Positions 34,336 to 43,115 of a stretch of DNA of 64,000 bases are shown in pieces. Under the pieces are notes generated by a model. It was not told where the DNA came from. It saw nothing but the letters and a program-made list of their open reading frames with translations, and ran no database searches. The translations under genes were made by a program, and so were the position numbers. Numbering within the stretch: the stretch's first letter is position 1; each line of letters opens with the position of its first letter. The DNA comes from Microbacterium murale (GTDB taxonomy: Bacteria; Actinomycetota; Actinomycetes; Actinomycetales; Microbacteriaceae), in contig NZ_BMCM01000002.1 in assembly GCF_014635185.1 (NCBI RefSeq), positions 558,001 to 622,000 on the forward strand. Reading direction: 5' to 3'.

Positions 34336-36096
34336 TCACACGAGCGGCACCGACGCCACGATGACGTTCGCGAGGAATCCGACCGTGCTCGGCCGAGGCT
34401 GGACGGCGCCGCGCACGACACCGTCGAGCCATTCCTGGTCGACGTAGCCCGTCGCCGCCAACGGCTCGAGGATCTCGGGGTGCCGGCGCCAGTGCTCCAC
34501 GATCTTCCCGGCGAGCACCACGACGCCGGCAGGAGCCCGGTTCGCACCGCGCACGCGCTGGAGCGCCTTGCTCGCCAACTTGCGCGCAAGCAGCCCCTTG
34601 TTGGCAACGCCTTGCCAGCGCGTCGGATGCGCGTACGCGGATGGCGCGAGTCGCCCTTCCAGGGGAATCGCGGCGAGCTGCGGATCCAACTCCAGCAGCA
34701 GCGACGACAGGTACCTGTGAGCCCCTTTGTCCTGCGGGCTGAGCCGCTGCGCAAGGGTGATGAACTGCTCGTCGAGCATCGGATTGATCACCACACGCTG
34801 ATAGGCGACCGCCGTGTCGGTCGCCCCCGCCCAGCGCTGCATCCGATGCCGAAGATAGAGGGAATCGGTGGCGTGAAGCCATTCCGATCCGCCCGACTGC
34901 AACGCCGCGAGCACTTCCGCATCGGCGGCATCCCGCGCCCAGGCGGAGAAGTCGTCGACCAGCACGCCCGGCTCGATCGACTCGTTGGCGAACAACCGCC
35001 ATGCGGCCAGGCGCGACGCCTCCCGCGCGGTCACCGGTCGTTCCTGGTCGCTGCCCATGTAGTAGAACCCGCGGGCGACTTCGCCGCCGAGTCCGGAAAT
35101 GCGCACGCCCTGCTCGAAGCTGCGCTCGTCCCAGCCGAGCACGGCGAGGGTCACCGGATCCGCCATGCCGTCAAGGCGTATCGCCGCCGCGCGGCACGCT
35201 TCCCACGCCTCAGTAGGCGGCACATCGCCCAGGTCTGCCGCCTCGTAGACCTCGTGCCTGATGCCGAAGCGGGCGGCAAGCTTCGAGGCGATCTGCACGT
35301 CGCCGCTCTCAGCGCTCCCCAACGTCATCGCCCGCAGGCCGCGACGACGCGCCGGCGGGATCGCGGCGAGAAGCAACCGCGAATCCAAGCCGCCCGTCAG
35401 CTGCAGCACCGCATCTGGCTCATCGTCAAGGACTCCGGCCAACGAGCGGCGCAGCAGCGCCGCCGCATCGGAGACCGCGTCGACGAGGGTGACCGCTGAG
35501 GCATCAGCGGGCGATGCAGGCGCCACACTCACGCCACCGGCATCCAGACGTGCGCTCGCACCCGGTGTCAGCTTGTGGACGCCGTCATGCAGGGTGCGCT
35601 GACCGAGCTGCCAGCCCACCAGCGACTGCACGGCCAGCGCGGTCTCATCCAGTGCCGCATGCTGCGCCCAGCCGACAAGCAGCGCCGACGTCGCCAGCAC
35701 TCCGTCTGCACCAGCACGTTCATCGGTGTGGAACAGCTGCCGGAACCCCATCGAGTCGGCGACCATCGTGACGCCGTCGTCATCACCCGTCACTGCGGCG
35801 AACGGCGGCAACAGCGACGTGAGCGCGCGCGGATCGACGCGCATGCCTTCCGCAACATGTTCCGGCGTCACACGCCCCACCGTGTCCCGCGCGACACGCG
35901 AGAGCACCATGGTGTGAGGATGTCCCTGCGCCGCGCCCAGCCCCCACGACGTCAGCGTCGACGCACCATGGCGCGACTCCGTGACGCCCGACGGAGCCTC
36001 GGGCGCCGCCGCGGGCGCTGCGTCGGGCGCTGCTGCGGGCGCTGCGAAGCCGCCTCTCCCGGCGATGAAGCCAGGAAGTGCGGCATCGTCATACAT
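34336..36096 (-). CDS. Asparagine-synthetase-like amidoligase lacking the N-terminal cysteine
   Basis: A 586-residue protein whose synthetase domain has the PP-loop LQLTGGLDSRLLLAA (TGGLDS at 234-239, for the usual SGGxDS). It adenylates a carboxylate and couples it to an amine. Residues 90-190 still resemble the end of the Ntn glutaminase domain (FAAVTGDDDGVTMVADSMGFRQL). But the protein begins with a 45-residue Ala/Pro-rich stretch and has no Met-Cys start, so it cannot hydrolyse glutamine. That points to an amine other than glutamine-derived ammonia, as in beta-lactam synthetase and lasso cyclase. It starts five bases after the acyl-carrier-protein stop and ends the 14-gene operon. Amide formation on a uronic acid, or with the carrier-bound amine, is inference. 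Confidence 0.85.
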   Translation of the reverse strand: MYDDAALPGFIAGRGGFAAPAAAPDAAPAAAPEAPSGVTESRHGASTLTSWGLGAAQGHPHTMVLSRVARDTVGRVTPEHVAEGMRVDPRALTSLLPPFAAVTGDDDGVTMVADSMGFRQLFHTDERAGADGVLATSALLVGWAQHAALDETALAVQSLVGWQLGQRTLHDGVHKLTPGASARLDAGGVSVAPASPADASAVTLVDAVSDAAALLRRSLAGVLDDEPDAVLQLTGGLDSRLLLAAIPPARRRGLRAMTLGSAESGDVQIASKLAARFGIRHEVYEAADLGDVPPTEAWEACRAAAIRLDGMADPVTLAVLGWDERSFEQGVRISGLGGEVARGFYYMGSDQERPVTAREASRLAAWRLFANESIEPGVLVDDFSAWARDAADAEVLAALQSGGSEWLHATDSLYLRHRMQRWAGATDTAVAYQRVVINPMLDEQFITLAQRLSPQDKGAHRYLSSLLLELDPQLAAIPLEGRLAPSAYAHPTRWQGVANKGLLARKLASKALQRVRGANRAPAGVVVLAGKIVEHWRRHPEILEPLAATGYVDQEWLDGVVRGAVQPRPSTVGFLANVIVASVPLV

Positions 36097-36101
36097 CTGG
36101 A

Positions 36102-36359
36102 TCAGACCGCCGAGATCTTCGAGTCGACGAACTCGGTCAGCGATCCGACGGTCTCGAACAGTTCGGCGCCGAACTCGTCGTCATCGATCGTGATGTCGAA
36201 TCGATCTTCCAGCGCACCGACAAGCGACACGACACCGAAGGAGTCGAGTTCGGGAAGAGAGCCGAACAACGCTGTGGTGGCGTTGAGTTCGTCGGGGCTC
36301 TGTGAGAGTTCGAGGGCGTCGATCAGAACGGAACGGACCGCGTCGATGGTGTCAGACAT
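36102..36359 (-). CDS. Acyl carrier protein
   Basis: An 85-residue acidic four-helix carrier protein. The phosphopantetheine site is S40 in LPELDSFGVVSLVGALEDRF (usual core DSL, here DSF), followed by the typical acidic DITIDDDEFG. The ATG at 36359 has AAGGAG upstream; the frame opens at 36446 but that part overlaps the decarboxylase. It lies between an AMP-ligase/PLP-decarboxylase pair and an amidoligase. It therefore most likely carries an aminoacyl group rather than fatty acid. No ketosynthase or phosphopantetheinyl transferase gene is in the window. Confidence 0.9.
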   Translation of the reverse strand: MSDTIDAVRSVLIDALELSQSPDELNATTALFGSLPELDSFGVVSLVGALEDRFDITIDDDEFGAELFETVGSLTEFVDSKISAV

Positions 36360-36381
36360 GTGTAGTGCTCCTTGCGTTGGA

Positions 36382-37608
36382 TCAGACGAGCACTTCGGCA
36401 GGTGCCGGGTGCCCGAGGAATGCGGTGGGGCTTGCAGTGAGGCCATAAGCCCCCTGCTGGAAGATCACGATCAGATCGTCGATGACGGCTGGAGGCAGCG
36501 TGATGTCGTCGCCGAGAAGATCCAGAGGGGTGCAGAGGCAGCCGACGACACTCACGCCATCGTCAGCGGTCTCCGCGACACGGTTTCCGACCGCGAGCGG
36601 GTAGTTGCGTCGAATCGCCTGGCCGAAGTTGCCCGAGGCGGCGAGCTGGTGATGCATCCCGCCGTCCACCACGAGAAACGTCTTTCCGCGTGAGGTCTTC
36701 CGATCGACGACCTGCGTGACGTAGACACCGCATTCGCCGACGAGGTAGCGCCCGAGCTCGATCACCGGACTCGCGTGCGGGAATCGCGGAGCGATCACAT
36801 CGTCGACGAGGGCATGCAGATTCTCTGCGACAGCGTCCAGGTCGAGGGGCTGATCCTTCTCGGTGTACGGGATGCCGAACCCCCCGCCCAAGTTGAGATA
36901 CCGCAGCTCGCCGGGCAGATGCTCCGCAAGCTCGCTCGTCAGGTCGACGGTGCGCCGCTGCGCCTCAGCGATGATCTCCGCGTTGAGGTTCTGGGATCCG
37001 GCGAAGACATGAAACCCCAGAACGTCGACGCCCATCTTCGATGCGGCCTGGAGAACCTGTGGCACTTGCTCCGCATCGATTCCGAACTGCTGCGGGCCAC
37101 CGCCCATCCGCATGCCGGAGCCCTTCACCGCGAAATCGGGGTTCACCCGTATCGCGATCGTCGGGGTCAGCCCGAGGCTCCTGCCTGCTGCCTCGACACG
37201 GGCGAGCTCGGTCGTCGATTCGATCTCCACGATGATGCCGGCCGCGACGGCCTGCCTGATCTCTGCCGCGATCTTCCCCGGGCCCGCGAAACTCACTCGA
37301 TCAGGGCGGATGCCGGTGTCGAGGGCCGTGTGCATCTCCATCGCGGATGCCACGTCGATCCGATCGACTTTGCCGGCCAGATGCTGAACGATCGCCGGCA
37401 TCGGGTTCGCCTTCATCGCGAAGCTCAACTCGACCTTCGACGGCAGAGCAGCACGAAGCTGCGCCACCCGCGCGTCGAGAAGAACTCGGTCGTAAGCGAA
37501 GAAAGGCGTCGATCCGATCCTCGCGGCGAGGCGGCTCAGCGGCATCCCCCCGACACGGAGTTCGCCGTCGATGGTCCCGAATCGGGCGACGTGTTCATGC
37601 GGTCTCAT
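36382..37608 (-). CDS. Fold-III PLP-dependent amino-acid decarboxylase
   Basis: A 408-residue enzyme of the alanine-racemase-fold decarboxylase family (DAP/ornithine type). The PLP lysine is K66 in FAMKANPMPAIV. HVFAGSQNLNAE, the phosphate-binding LNLGGGFGIPY, ELGRYLVGECGVY and the C-terminal CLCTPLDLL (cysteine contributed to the partner's active site) and QQGAYG all match. It overlaps the AMP-ligase gene by four bases and is followed 22 bases later by the carrier protein. Close parallels by context are BtrK of butirosin synthesis, which decarboxylates carrier-bound glutamate, and the decarboxylase of exosortase-A polysaccharide loci. Its substrate, free or carrier-bound, is inferred. Confidence 0.9.
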   Translation of the reverse strand: MRPHEHVARFGTIDGELRVGGMPLSRLAARIGSTPFFAYDRVLLDARVAQLRAALPSKVELSFAMKANPMPAIVQHLAGKVDRIDVASAMEMHTALDTGIRPDRVSFAGPGKIAAEIRQAVAAGIIVEIESTTELARVEAAGRSLGLTPTIAIRVNPDFAVKGSGMRMGGGPQQFGIDAEQVPQVLQAASKMGVDVLGFHVFAGSQNLNAEIIAEAQRRTVDLTSELAEHLPGELRYLNLGGGFGIPYTEKDQPLDLDAVAENLHALVDDVIAPRFPHASPVIELGRYLVGECGVYVTQVVDRKTSRGKTFLVVDGGMHHQLAASGNFGQAIRRNYPLAVGNRVAETADDGVSVVGCLCTPLDLLGDDITLPPAVIDDLIVIFQQGAYGLTASPTAFLGHPAPAEVLV

Positions 37609-39167
37609 GCGTTCACCTCATGCGTGATCAGATTGCGGTCGAATTTACCGTTCGGCGAGCGCGGCAGGTCGCTTCTGATCTGAATCAGAGCGGGCACCAT
37701 GTACATCGGCAACCGCTGACGCAGCGCGGTCATGAGCGCACCCGGCTCGAGCGGGTCAGCGCTCGGCGTCACCACGAGGACGATGCGCTGCCCGAGATCG
37801 GCGTCCTCGACGCCGATCGCCACGGCATCACGGGCGAGGCCGGTGCTGTACGCCGCCTCCTCGATCTCCGTAGGGCTCACCCGATAGCCGGAGGTCTTGA
37901 TCATGTCGTCCTTGCGTCCGACGAAGTAGAGAAACCCTTCCTCATCGGCGACGACGGTGTCACCCGACCACACGGCCATCTCGGGGGTGCGCCACTGCTG
38001 ACCTGGCCGAGTGATCGGGCGGTACCGCTCGGCTGTGCGCTCCGGATCGTTCCAGTAGCCCAGCGCCACGAGTGCGCCCCGGTGGACGAGTTCGCCCTCC
38101 TCCCCCGGCTCGCACTCGCTCCCGTCCGGGCGCAGCACCAGGATCTCGGCGTTCGGGATCGCTCTGCCGATCGAGTCCGGTCGGCGGTCCACCTCCGCGG
38201 GATCGAGATAGGTCGAACGGAACGCCTCGGTCAGTCCGTACATCAAGTAGGGCGCGGCATCCGGGAAGATCTCGCGCAGACGATCGAGCGCCGGTCGCGG
38301 CATCCGCCCGCCGGTGTTGGCGAAGTACCTGAGAGCATGAGCAGCCTCTTCTGGCCAGGGCACGGCCAGAAGCTGAAGCCACAGCGGAGGGACGCAGGTG
38401 AGCCCGGTGACGCGATGGCGCGCACACAGCTTGACGACCTCCTTCGGAAGCAGATAGTTCATCAGCACGCAGTGCGCCCCGACCGCGAACGCGGTGGTGA
38501 CCTGGCTGAGGCCCGCATCGAAGCTCAGCGGCAGCACGCTGAGGATCACGTCCTCGGCCGTGTTGTGCAGATACGTGCTGACGCTCTCGGCACCGACGAG
38601 GAGGTTCCGGTGGCTGAGCACGACGCCCTTCGGCCTGCCGGTGCTGCCGGACGTGTACAGGATCGCAGCCGGATCGACGTCGATCACCTCGGTCGTCAAC
38701 GGCTGGCCGCCCGCGCGCTGCCCGTCGTCCCACTGATGCAGGCGGATGCCCTCGGGGGTGATCGCGGGCGGCGAGCCCACGATGACGACGTCGGCGACCG
38801 CCGTTGCCGACAGGGTCTCGAGCAGCTGGCTCAGCCGATCAGCAGAGGTCACGAGCACACGTGCACCGCTGTCGGCGAGGATGTGCCCCACCTGAGTGGG
38901 CTTGAGCGCATGATTGATCGGGACGAAGAGTCCCCCGGCTGCCGATGTCGCGAAGATGGCGAAGACGGTTTCCAGACGCTTCTCGAGGTAGATGGCGACT
39001 CGATCGCCGCCGTCGAGCCCCAACCCGTTCAACTGGGCCGCCGCCGACTGGGTCGCTGTCCACACCGCGTCGTACGAGACGGTCTCGTCCTTGTACGTCA
39101 GCGCTGGGGCGTCCGGAGTCGTCGATGCCGCCTCGGAGAGCAGATGATGAAACGCCGTGCGGATCAT
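37605..39167 (-). CDS. AMP-forming acyl/aminoacyl ligase (ANL superfamily)
   Basis: A 520-residue adenylate-forming enzyme. It carries the P-loop-like ILYTSGSTGRPKGVV, YLMYGLTEAFRSTYL (A5-type motif), SGDTVVADEEGFLYFVGRKD with the hinge, DMIKTSGYRVSPTEIEEA, and the catalytic lysine in SPNGKFDRNL. It should activate a carboxylic or amino acid and load it on the neighbouring carrier protein or CoA. ATG at 39167 overlaps the preceding glycosyltransferase stop (ATGA); the open frame to 39344 lies inside that gene. The order ligase, decarboxylase, ACP matches exosortase-A-associated sets. Confidence 0.9.
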   Translation of the reverse strand: MIRTAFHHLLSEAASTTPDAPALTYKDETVSYDAVWTATQSAAAQLNGLGLDGGDRVAIYLEKRLETVFAIFATSAAGGLFVPINHALKPTQVGHILADSGARVLVTSADRLSQLLETLSATAVADVVIVGSPPAITPEGIRLHQWDDGQRAGGQPLTTEVIDVDPAAILYTSGSTGRPKGVVLSHRNLLVGAESVSTYLHNTAEDVILSVLPLSFDAGLSQVTTAFAVGAHCVLMNYLLPKEVVKLCARHRVTGLTCVPPLWLQLLAVPWPEEAAHALRYFANTGGRMPRPALDRLREIFPDAAPYLMYGLTEAFRSTYLDPAEVDRRPDSIGRAIPNAEILVLRPDGSECEPGEEGELVHRGALVALGYWNDPERTAERYRPITRPGQQWRTPEMAVWSGDTVVADEEGFLYFVGRKDDMIKTSGYRVSPTEIEEAAYSTGLARDAVAIGVEDADLGQRIVLVVTPSADPLEPGALMTALRQRLPMYMVPALIQIRSDLPRSPNGKFDRNLITHEVNA

Positions 39168-40483
39168 GGCGCCCGCCGCTCGGCCAGGAAGCGTGCGAAC
39201 TCGGCCGGATCGTCGAGTGGCACGTAGCGGCGGTCCTGCGCGTCGTGATCGCTCGGAGTTGACGGCGGCACCGCCGGCCCTTCCTGCGAGAACCCGGTGA
39301 CATCGTCGAAGACCGAGACGTAGGCCTCTGCTTGCGGCCGCCAATCCAGCTCGGTCGAGACGCGCTCACGCGCCCGGATGCCCAGCTCTGTGCGCCGTGC
39401 GGGGTCATCGATGAGCGCTTCCACCTCATCGGCGAATGCCGCGATGTCGCCGGACGGCACGTACTGCACGGCGTCCGCACCCGAGATCCGGGTCTCGGCG
39501 AGGTCGAATGAGACCGCGGGCAGTCCGTACGACATGTACTCCATGGTCTTGTTCATCGTGGACAGGTCGTTGAGGGGCGTCTTGAGGTCGGGCGACAATC
39601 CGATGTCGGCTCGACTCAGGTGCTCGGCGATCTCCACACGATCGACACGTCCGGTGAATGTGACGTGATCGTCGAGTCCGAGACTCGTCGACTGTCGCTT
39701 GAGATCCTCGAGGCAGTCGCCGAAGCCCAGTAGCGTCGCTGTGACGTTGCTGCGCCCGCGCTTGTGCACCAGTTCGTCCATGACCAGGAGCGCCTGGTCG
39801 ACCCCGTCCTGCGGCCCCATGATGCCGAGGTAGACGAGAGCGATCTCGTCAGGGCGTCGTGGATTCGACGGGTAGATCGGCCTCATCTGCTGCGTGTCGG
39901 GCCCGCTGCGCACGACCGTGACGTGTCCGGGACGGCGATCACCGCGGCGGACCGCCACTGCCTTGTACGACTCATTCGTCGACATGATGCGATCCGCGCT
40001 GCGGAACGTGCGGCGCTCCAACCACCGCAGCCCGCCGTACTCCAGCCGCTTGAGGATTCCGCTCGGCTTCCCGAACCGGGAGATGAAGAGCTCCGGATTG
40101 AGATCGTGGTGGTCGAAGATGAAGCGCACCCCGCGGATGCGCCACAACTTCGCGAGGAGCCAGTAGGTGTCCGGCGGATTGCACGCCTGGATGACCTCGA
40201 AGGGCCGACGCCGCCACACCTTCAACGAGAGCCACGCCGTGCGCACCCAGCTGTAGGCGAACTCCCACACGAACCCGAGAAGACCCTCCGCCTCCGGCGC
40301 CGGCGTGTATTTGAAGATCTCGACGCCGTCGATCGTCTGCCGTGCAGGGTCGCCGGGCCCCTTCGGACAGATGACGCTGACGCGGTATCCACGCTGGATG
40401 AGCGCCTGGCACTCGAGCCACACCCGTCGATCCAGCGGAACCGGGAGGTTCTGGACGATGATCAGTACATGCGGGGATCTCAT
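39164..40483 (-). CDS. GT4-family glycosyltransferase
   Basis: A 439-residue GT-B enzyme beginning HVLIIVQNLPVPLDRRVW, with FIFDHHDLNPELFISRF, the donor-site start LVYLGIMGPQDGVDQAL, GFGDCLEDLK and MNKTMEYMSYGLPAVSFDL. The form is that of a WcaI/WsbD-like hexosyltransferase. The last 30 residues are a variable polar tail. It overlaps both neighbours by four bases. Donor and acceptor unknown; it adds one sugar of the repeat unit in the cytoplasm. Confidence 0.88.
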   Translation of the reverse strand: MRSPHVLIIVQNLPVPLDRRVWLECQALIQRGYRVSVICPKGPGDPARQTIDGVEIFKYTPAPEAEGLLGFVWEFAYSWVRTAWLSLKVWRRRPFEVIQACNPPDTYWLLAKLWRIRGVRFIFDHHDLNPELFISRFGKPSGILKRLEYGGLRWLERRTFRSADRIMSTNESYKAVAVRRGDRRPGHVTVVRSGPDTQQMRPIYPSNPRRPDEIALVYLGIMGPQDGVDQALLVMDELVHKRGRSNVTATLLGFGDCLEDLKRQSTSLGLDDHVTFTGRVDRVEIAEHLSRADIGLSPDLKTPLNDLSTMNKTMEYMSYGLPAVSFDLAETRISGADAVQYVPSGDIAAFADEVEALIDDPARRTELGIRARERVSTELDWRPQAEAYVSVFDDVTGFSQEGPAVPPSTPSDHDAQDRRYVPLDDPAEFARFLAERRAP

Positions 40484-41691
40484 GAGCCGTAGACCTCTTC
40501 CTCGATGATGCGTAAGACGGCGTCTTTCGTCGGTTCCCAGGAGCGTCCCACGACTGATGAAGCCGCCGCGTGCGCGCGTTCGTCAAGATCAGGCGCAGAC
40601 ACTGCCTGGCTGAGAGCCTCGGCGAGCGCCGCGGCCGTCGGATCGGCCCAGCGGACCGATGGGCTCGGCAGTACGCGGCGCGCGAGGTCGATGTCGTTGA
40701 TGATGGGGATGTTCCCCGCGACGAGCATCTCCTCCGCGACGAGCGTGATGTTCGTGAACGACATCGCCAGGCCCGCGATCGTGCGTCCGTAGAGGTCGTT
40801 CAGCTCAGTCGCGGTGAGACGTCCGTGGAACGTGATCGGGAAGTCCAGATCGCGCGGCGCATCGCCGTACACATGGATCTCCTGCTCGGGGTGACGCTCA
40901 TGGAACAGCCGGAGAGCGATGATGGCCAGTGGATAGCCACGGCGCGGGTGACCTGGGTGACAGTAGAAGACGATTCCGCTGCGCACGGTGCCAGCCGGCG
41001 GCAGGGCATAGGCGACCGAATCGCACCCGAACGGCACGACATCGTTCGTCAGCCCGGTCTCCTCCTGGATCATGCCGTCAAGCATCTCGCCGAGGACCAC
41101 CCGACGAAACGGCAGCCGGTACGTCATCGCGGCGAACTCGTGCTCAGCGCCGTGACCGTAGAAGAACGGCTCGTAGTCCTGGATGAAGTAGAGGCGTCGC
41201 ACCGCCTGCGTGCAGTAGCGGACGATCAGATGAGCAGACTCCCATCCGGATGCCACGATCGCGTCGATGCCATCCGCACCCTTGGTGATGTCACGGACCT
41301 CGGCACGGATGTGCGGCCAATGACGACGGATGACGGCGGTCGTGGCGGCGACGTCGAGCCCGTGCTTGTCATAGAGGAACAGCACGCATCTGTGCCCTCG
41401 GCTCTCCAGGGCCTGCACCATGCGAAACAGCGTGGTGTGACCACCGGAACCGGGCGCGGGTGGCGTCGACACCCAGCCGACGGTGATCGGCACTTCCCGC
41501 GCGGGCCTCGAGCTCGGCACCGGCAGCGCGGAGGGGACGTCGACGAGAAGGTCCTCGAATGCCAGGTTGAAGAGGAGCTCCGCCGCGCCGGTCCTGAAGT
41601 ACGCGCGCTGGGCGATGCGCTGCGCGATGCCCGCGACACCGACATCGCGTGCGCGTCTCGCTTTCGCGAGGACCCCATTCATCCGACTCAT
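40480..41691 (-). CDS. WsaF-like glycosyltransferase (rhamnosyltransferase-like GT-B)
   Basis: A 403-residue protein. After an 80-residue N-terminal part with basic and helical character it has ITVGWVSTPPAPGSGGHTTL, RLYFIQDYEPFFYGHG, DVVPFGCDSVAY and IVFYCHPGHPRRGYPLAI. These resemble WsaF, an alpha-1,3-rhamnosyltransferase of S-layer glycan synthesis, and its many relatives. The YFIQDYEP.FY segment is the clearest mark. The gene lies in the middle of the coupled operon. Sugar specificity is not proven. Confidence 0.82.
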   Translation of the reverse strand: MSRMNGVLAKARRARDVGVAGIAQRIAQRAYFRTGAAELLFNLAFEDLLVDVPSALPVPSSRPAREVPITVGWVSTPPAPGSGGHTTLFRMVQALESRGHRCVLFLYDKHGLDVAATTAVIRRHWPHIRAEVRDITKGADGIDAIVASGWESAHLIVRYCTQAVRRLYFIQDYEPFFYGHGAEHEFAAMTYRLPFRRVVLGEMLDGMIQEETGLTNDVVPFGCDSVAYALPPAGTVRSGIVFYCHPGHPRRGYPLAIIALRLFHERHPEQEIHVYGDAPRDLDFPITFHGRLTATELNDLYGRTIAGLAMSFTNITLVAEEMLVAGNIPIINDIDLARRVLPSPSVRWADPTAAALAEALSQAVSAPDLDERAHAAASSVVGRSWEPTKDAVLRIIEEEVYGS

Positions 41692-43115
41692 GCTCGATCC
41701 CCCTCGACTCGATCAGCCCCGACAGCCGCGTGATCGCGTACCGACGCTGCCGCATGCCGAAGAATATCGGCGTGCCCTGCAATCATGGCGTCCATCAGCG
41801 CCCGCGTGGGCGCGGGTGACGGACGGATGCCGGCGCGCACCCGGTCGGCCACCTCGTCGATCGCCGCGCCGAGCTCGGCTGCGTTCGGCTGGCGCTGACT
41901 ACGCCGGCGCGCACTGGCTACTGCCGCATCCGATACGCCGCCCGCAGAACCACTCGGATTCGCGACCAGCACGGACCCCGCCTCTGCACCCACCAGCTCC
42001 CTCGCTCCGCCGAAATCGGCGAGGACGAGCGGAAGTCCCACGGCTGCGGCTTCCGTGGCCGCGACCGGCCAGCCTTCGAAGAACGAGTCGAGGACGAACG
42101 CGTCTGCGGCCGCCAGGAGCGTGCGCGCATCGGATGAGGACAACAGGGTGACCCGCGATGCGGATGCGCTGCTTCGACGGATGGCGTCCGCTCGACGAAC
42201 CTCGGACCAGTCCGATGGGTCACCGGCGACGACGAGACGAACCCGGGGGTCTTTCACATGCGAGAGGAACGACGATACGAGACCGGCCACGTTCTTCTGC
42301 GAATCGTAGCGGGCAAGACAGACGAAGACGATGTCGTCCTCGAGGTCTGCCCGGAGCACTTCGCCCAGTGCGTGTCGCGCCGCACGGCGTTCTTCCTGCG
42401 GCGGAGCCTCTTCTGGTGGCGCGGCATTGGCGACTACGTGGATACGTCCGGCCAATGCCGGCGATACGTGCCGCACGTGGAATTCTCGGACGAGCTCGCT
42501 GACGGAGACTGCGGCGGCGGCGGCGCTCAGGATCCGAGCGAATCGGTTCCATCGGGCGCGTGAATAGTGGATCTCGGTGTTGTGCAGGACCGGCACCAGG
42601 GGAATCCTCGAGGCCACCGCTGCACTCTCCAGATACTCGGGCGCGCCGTGCAACGCGACCACGTCGGGTGCGATCGTCTGCAGAGTCGGCGCCGCCGTGG
42701 ACATGTCGACCACGACGACCTCGATTCCGAGGGAACGAAGACGAGCGGCGCGGACACCGTCATCGGTGCACAGCACCACGACGCGGATGCCGGACGAAGG
42801 AAGCGCGCCGGCCAGCGTTTCGACGACGGATCCGATTCCGCCGATGTCCATCGCTCCGGTGAGCAGCGCGCACGTCAGTGCCTCACCGCCTGCCGGCATC
42901 GTCGAGGGCAGCGTCCCCACCGGTCGGCTCACCGCGGCCGGGAGCTTGGGCAGCGTCCGCTGGAACATCCTCCTGGTGAGCCGATGAACGTATCCGTAAC
43001 GGAAATGCGGGGGGATCAGATCGGTGAGCGTCACCACGAGCCCGAAGACGAGCGCTTCGCAGCGCGCCGATGTCCGCCCAGTGCCACCCGTGCGCCCCGG
43101 GACTCGCGGACTCAT
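41688..43115 (-). CDS. GT4-family glycosyltransferase
   Basis: A 475-residue enzyme. After about 90 residues of N-terminal extension comes ALLTGAMDIGGIGSVVETLAG, then LVPVLHNTEIHYSR, the donor half FVCLARYDSQKNVAGLVSSF, VVAGDPSDWSEV, DAFVLDSFFEGWPVAATEAA and VLADFGGARELVG, a normal GT4 layout. ATG at 43115 overlaps the flippase stop; the frame is open to 43643 but that part is antisense to no known gene and overlaps the flippase. Its end overlaps the next gene. Confidence 0.87.
   Translation of the reverse strand: MSPRVPGRTGGTGRTSARCEALVFGLVVTLTDLIPPHFRYGYVHRLTRRMFQRTLPKLPAAVSRPVGTLPSTMPAGGEALTCALLTGAMDIGGIGSVVETLAGALPSSGIRVVVLCTDDGVRAARLRSLGIEVVVVDMSTAAPTLQTIAPDVVALHGAPEYLESAAVASRIPLVPVLHNTEIHYSRARWNRFARILSAAAAAVSVSELVREFHVRHVSPALAGRIHVVANAAPPEEAPPQEERRAARHALGEVLRADLEDDIVFVCLARYDSQKNVAGLVSSFLSHVKDPRVRLVVAGDPSDWSEVRRADAIRRSSASASRVTLLSSSDARTLLAAADAFVLDSFFEGWPVAATEAAAVGLPLVLADFGGARELVGAEAGSVLVANPSGSAGGVSDAAVASARRRSQRQPNAAELGAAIDEVADRVRAGIRPSPAPTRALMDAMIAGHADILRHAAASVRDHAAVGADRVEGDRA

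Noticed and set aside
34336-36359. Lasso-peptide or beta-lactam cluster suggested by the asparagine-synthetase-like gene
   Set aside because: No precursor peptide, leader peptidase or RRE gene is nearby; the context is carrier protein and sugar enzymes.
37347-39227. 626-codon frame on the plus strand
   Set aside because: Antisense to the AMP-ligase and decarboxylase, composition biased to Arg/His, no motif.
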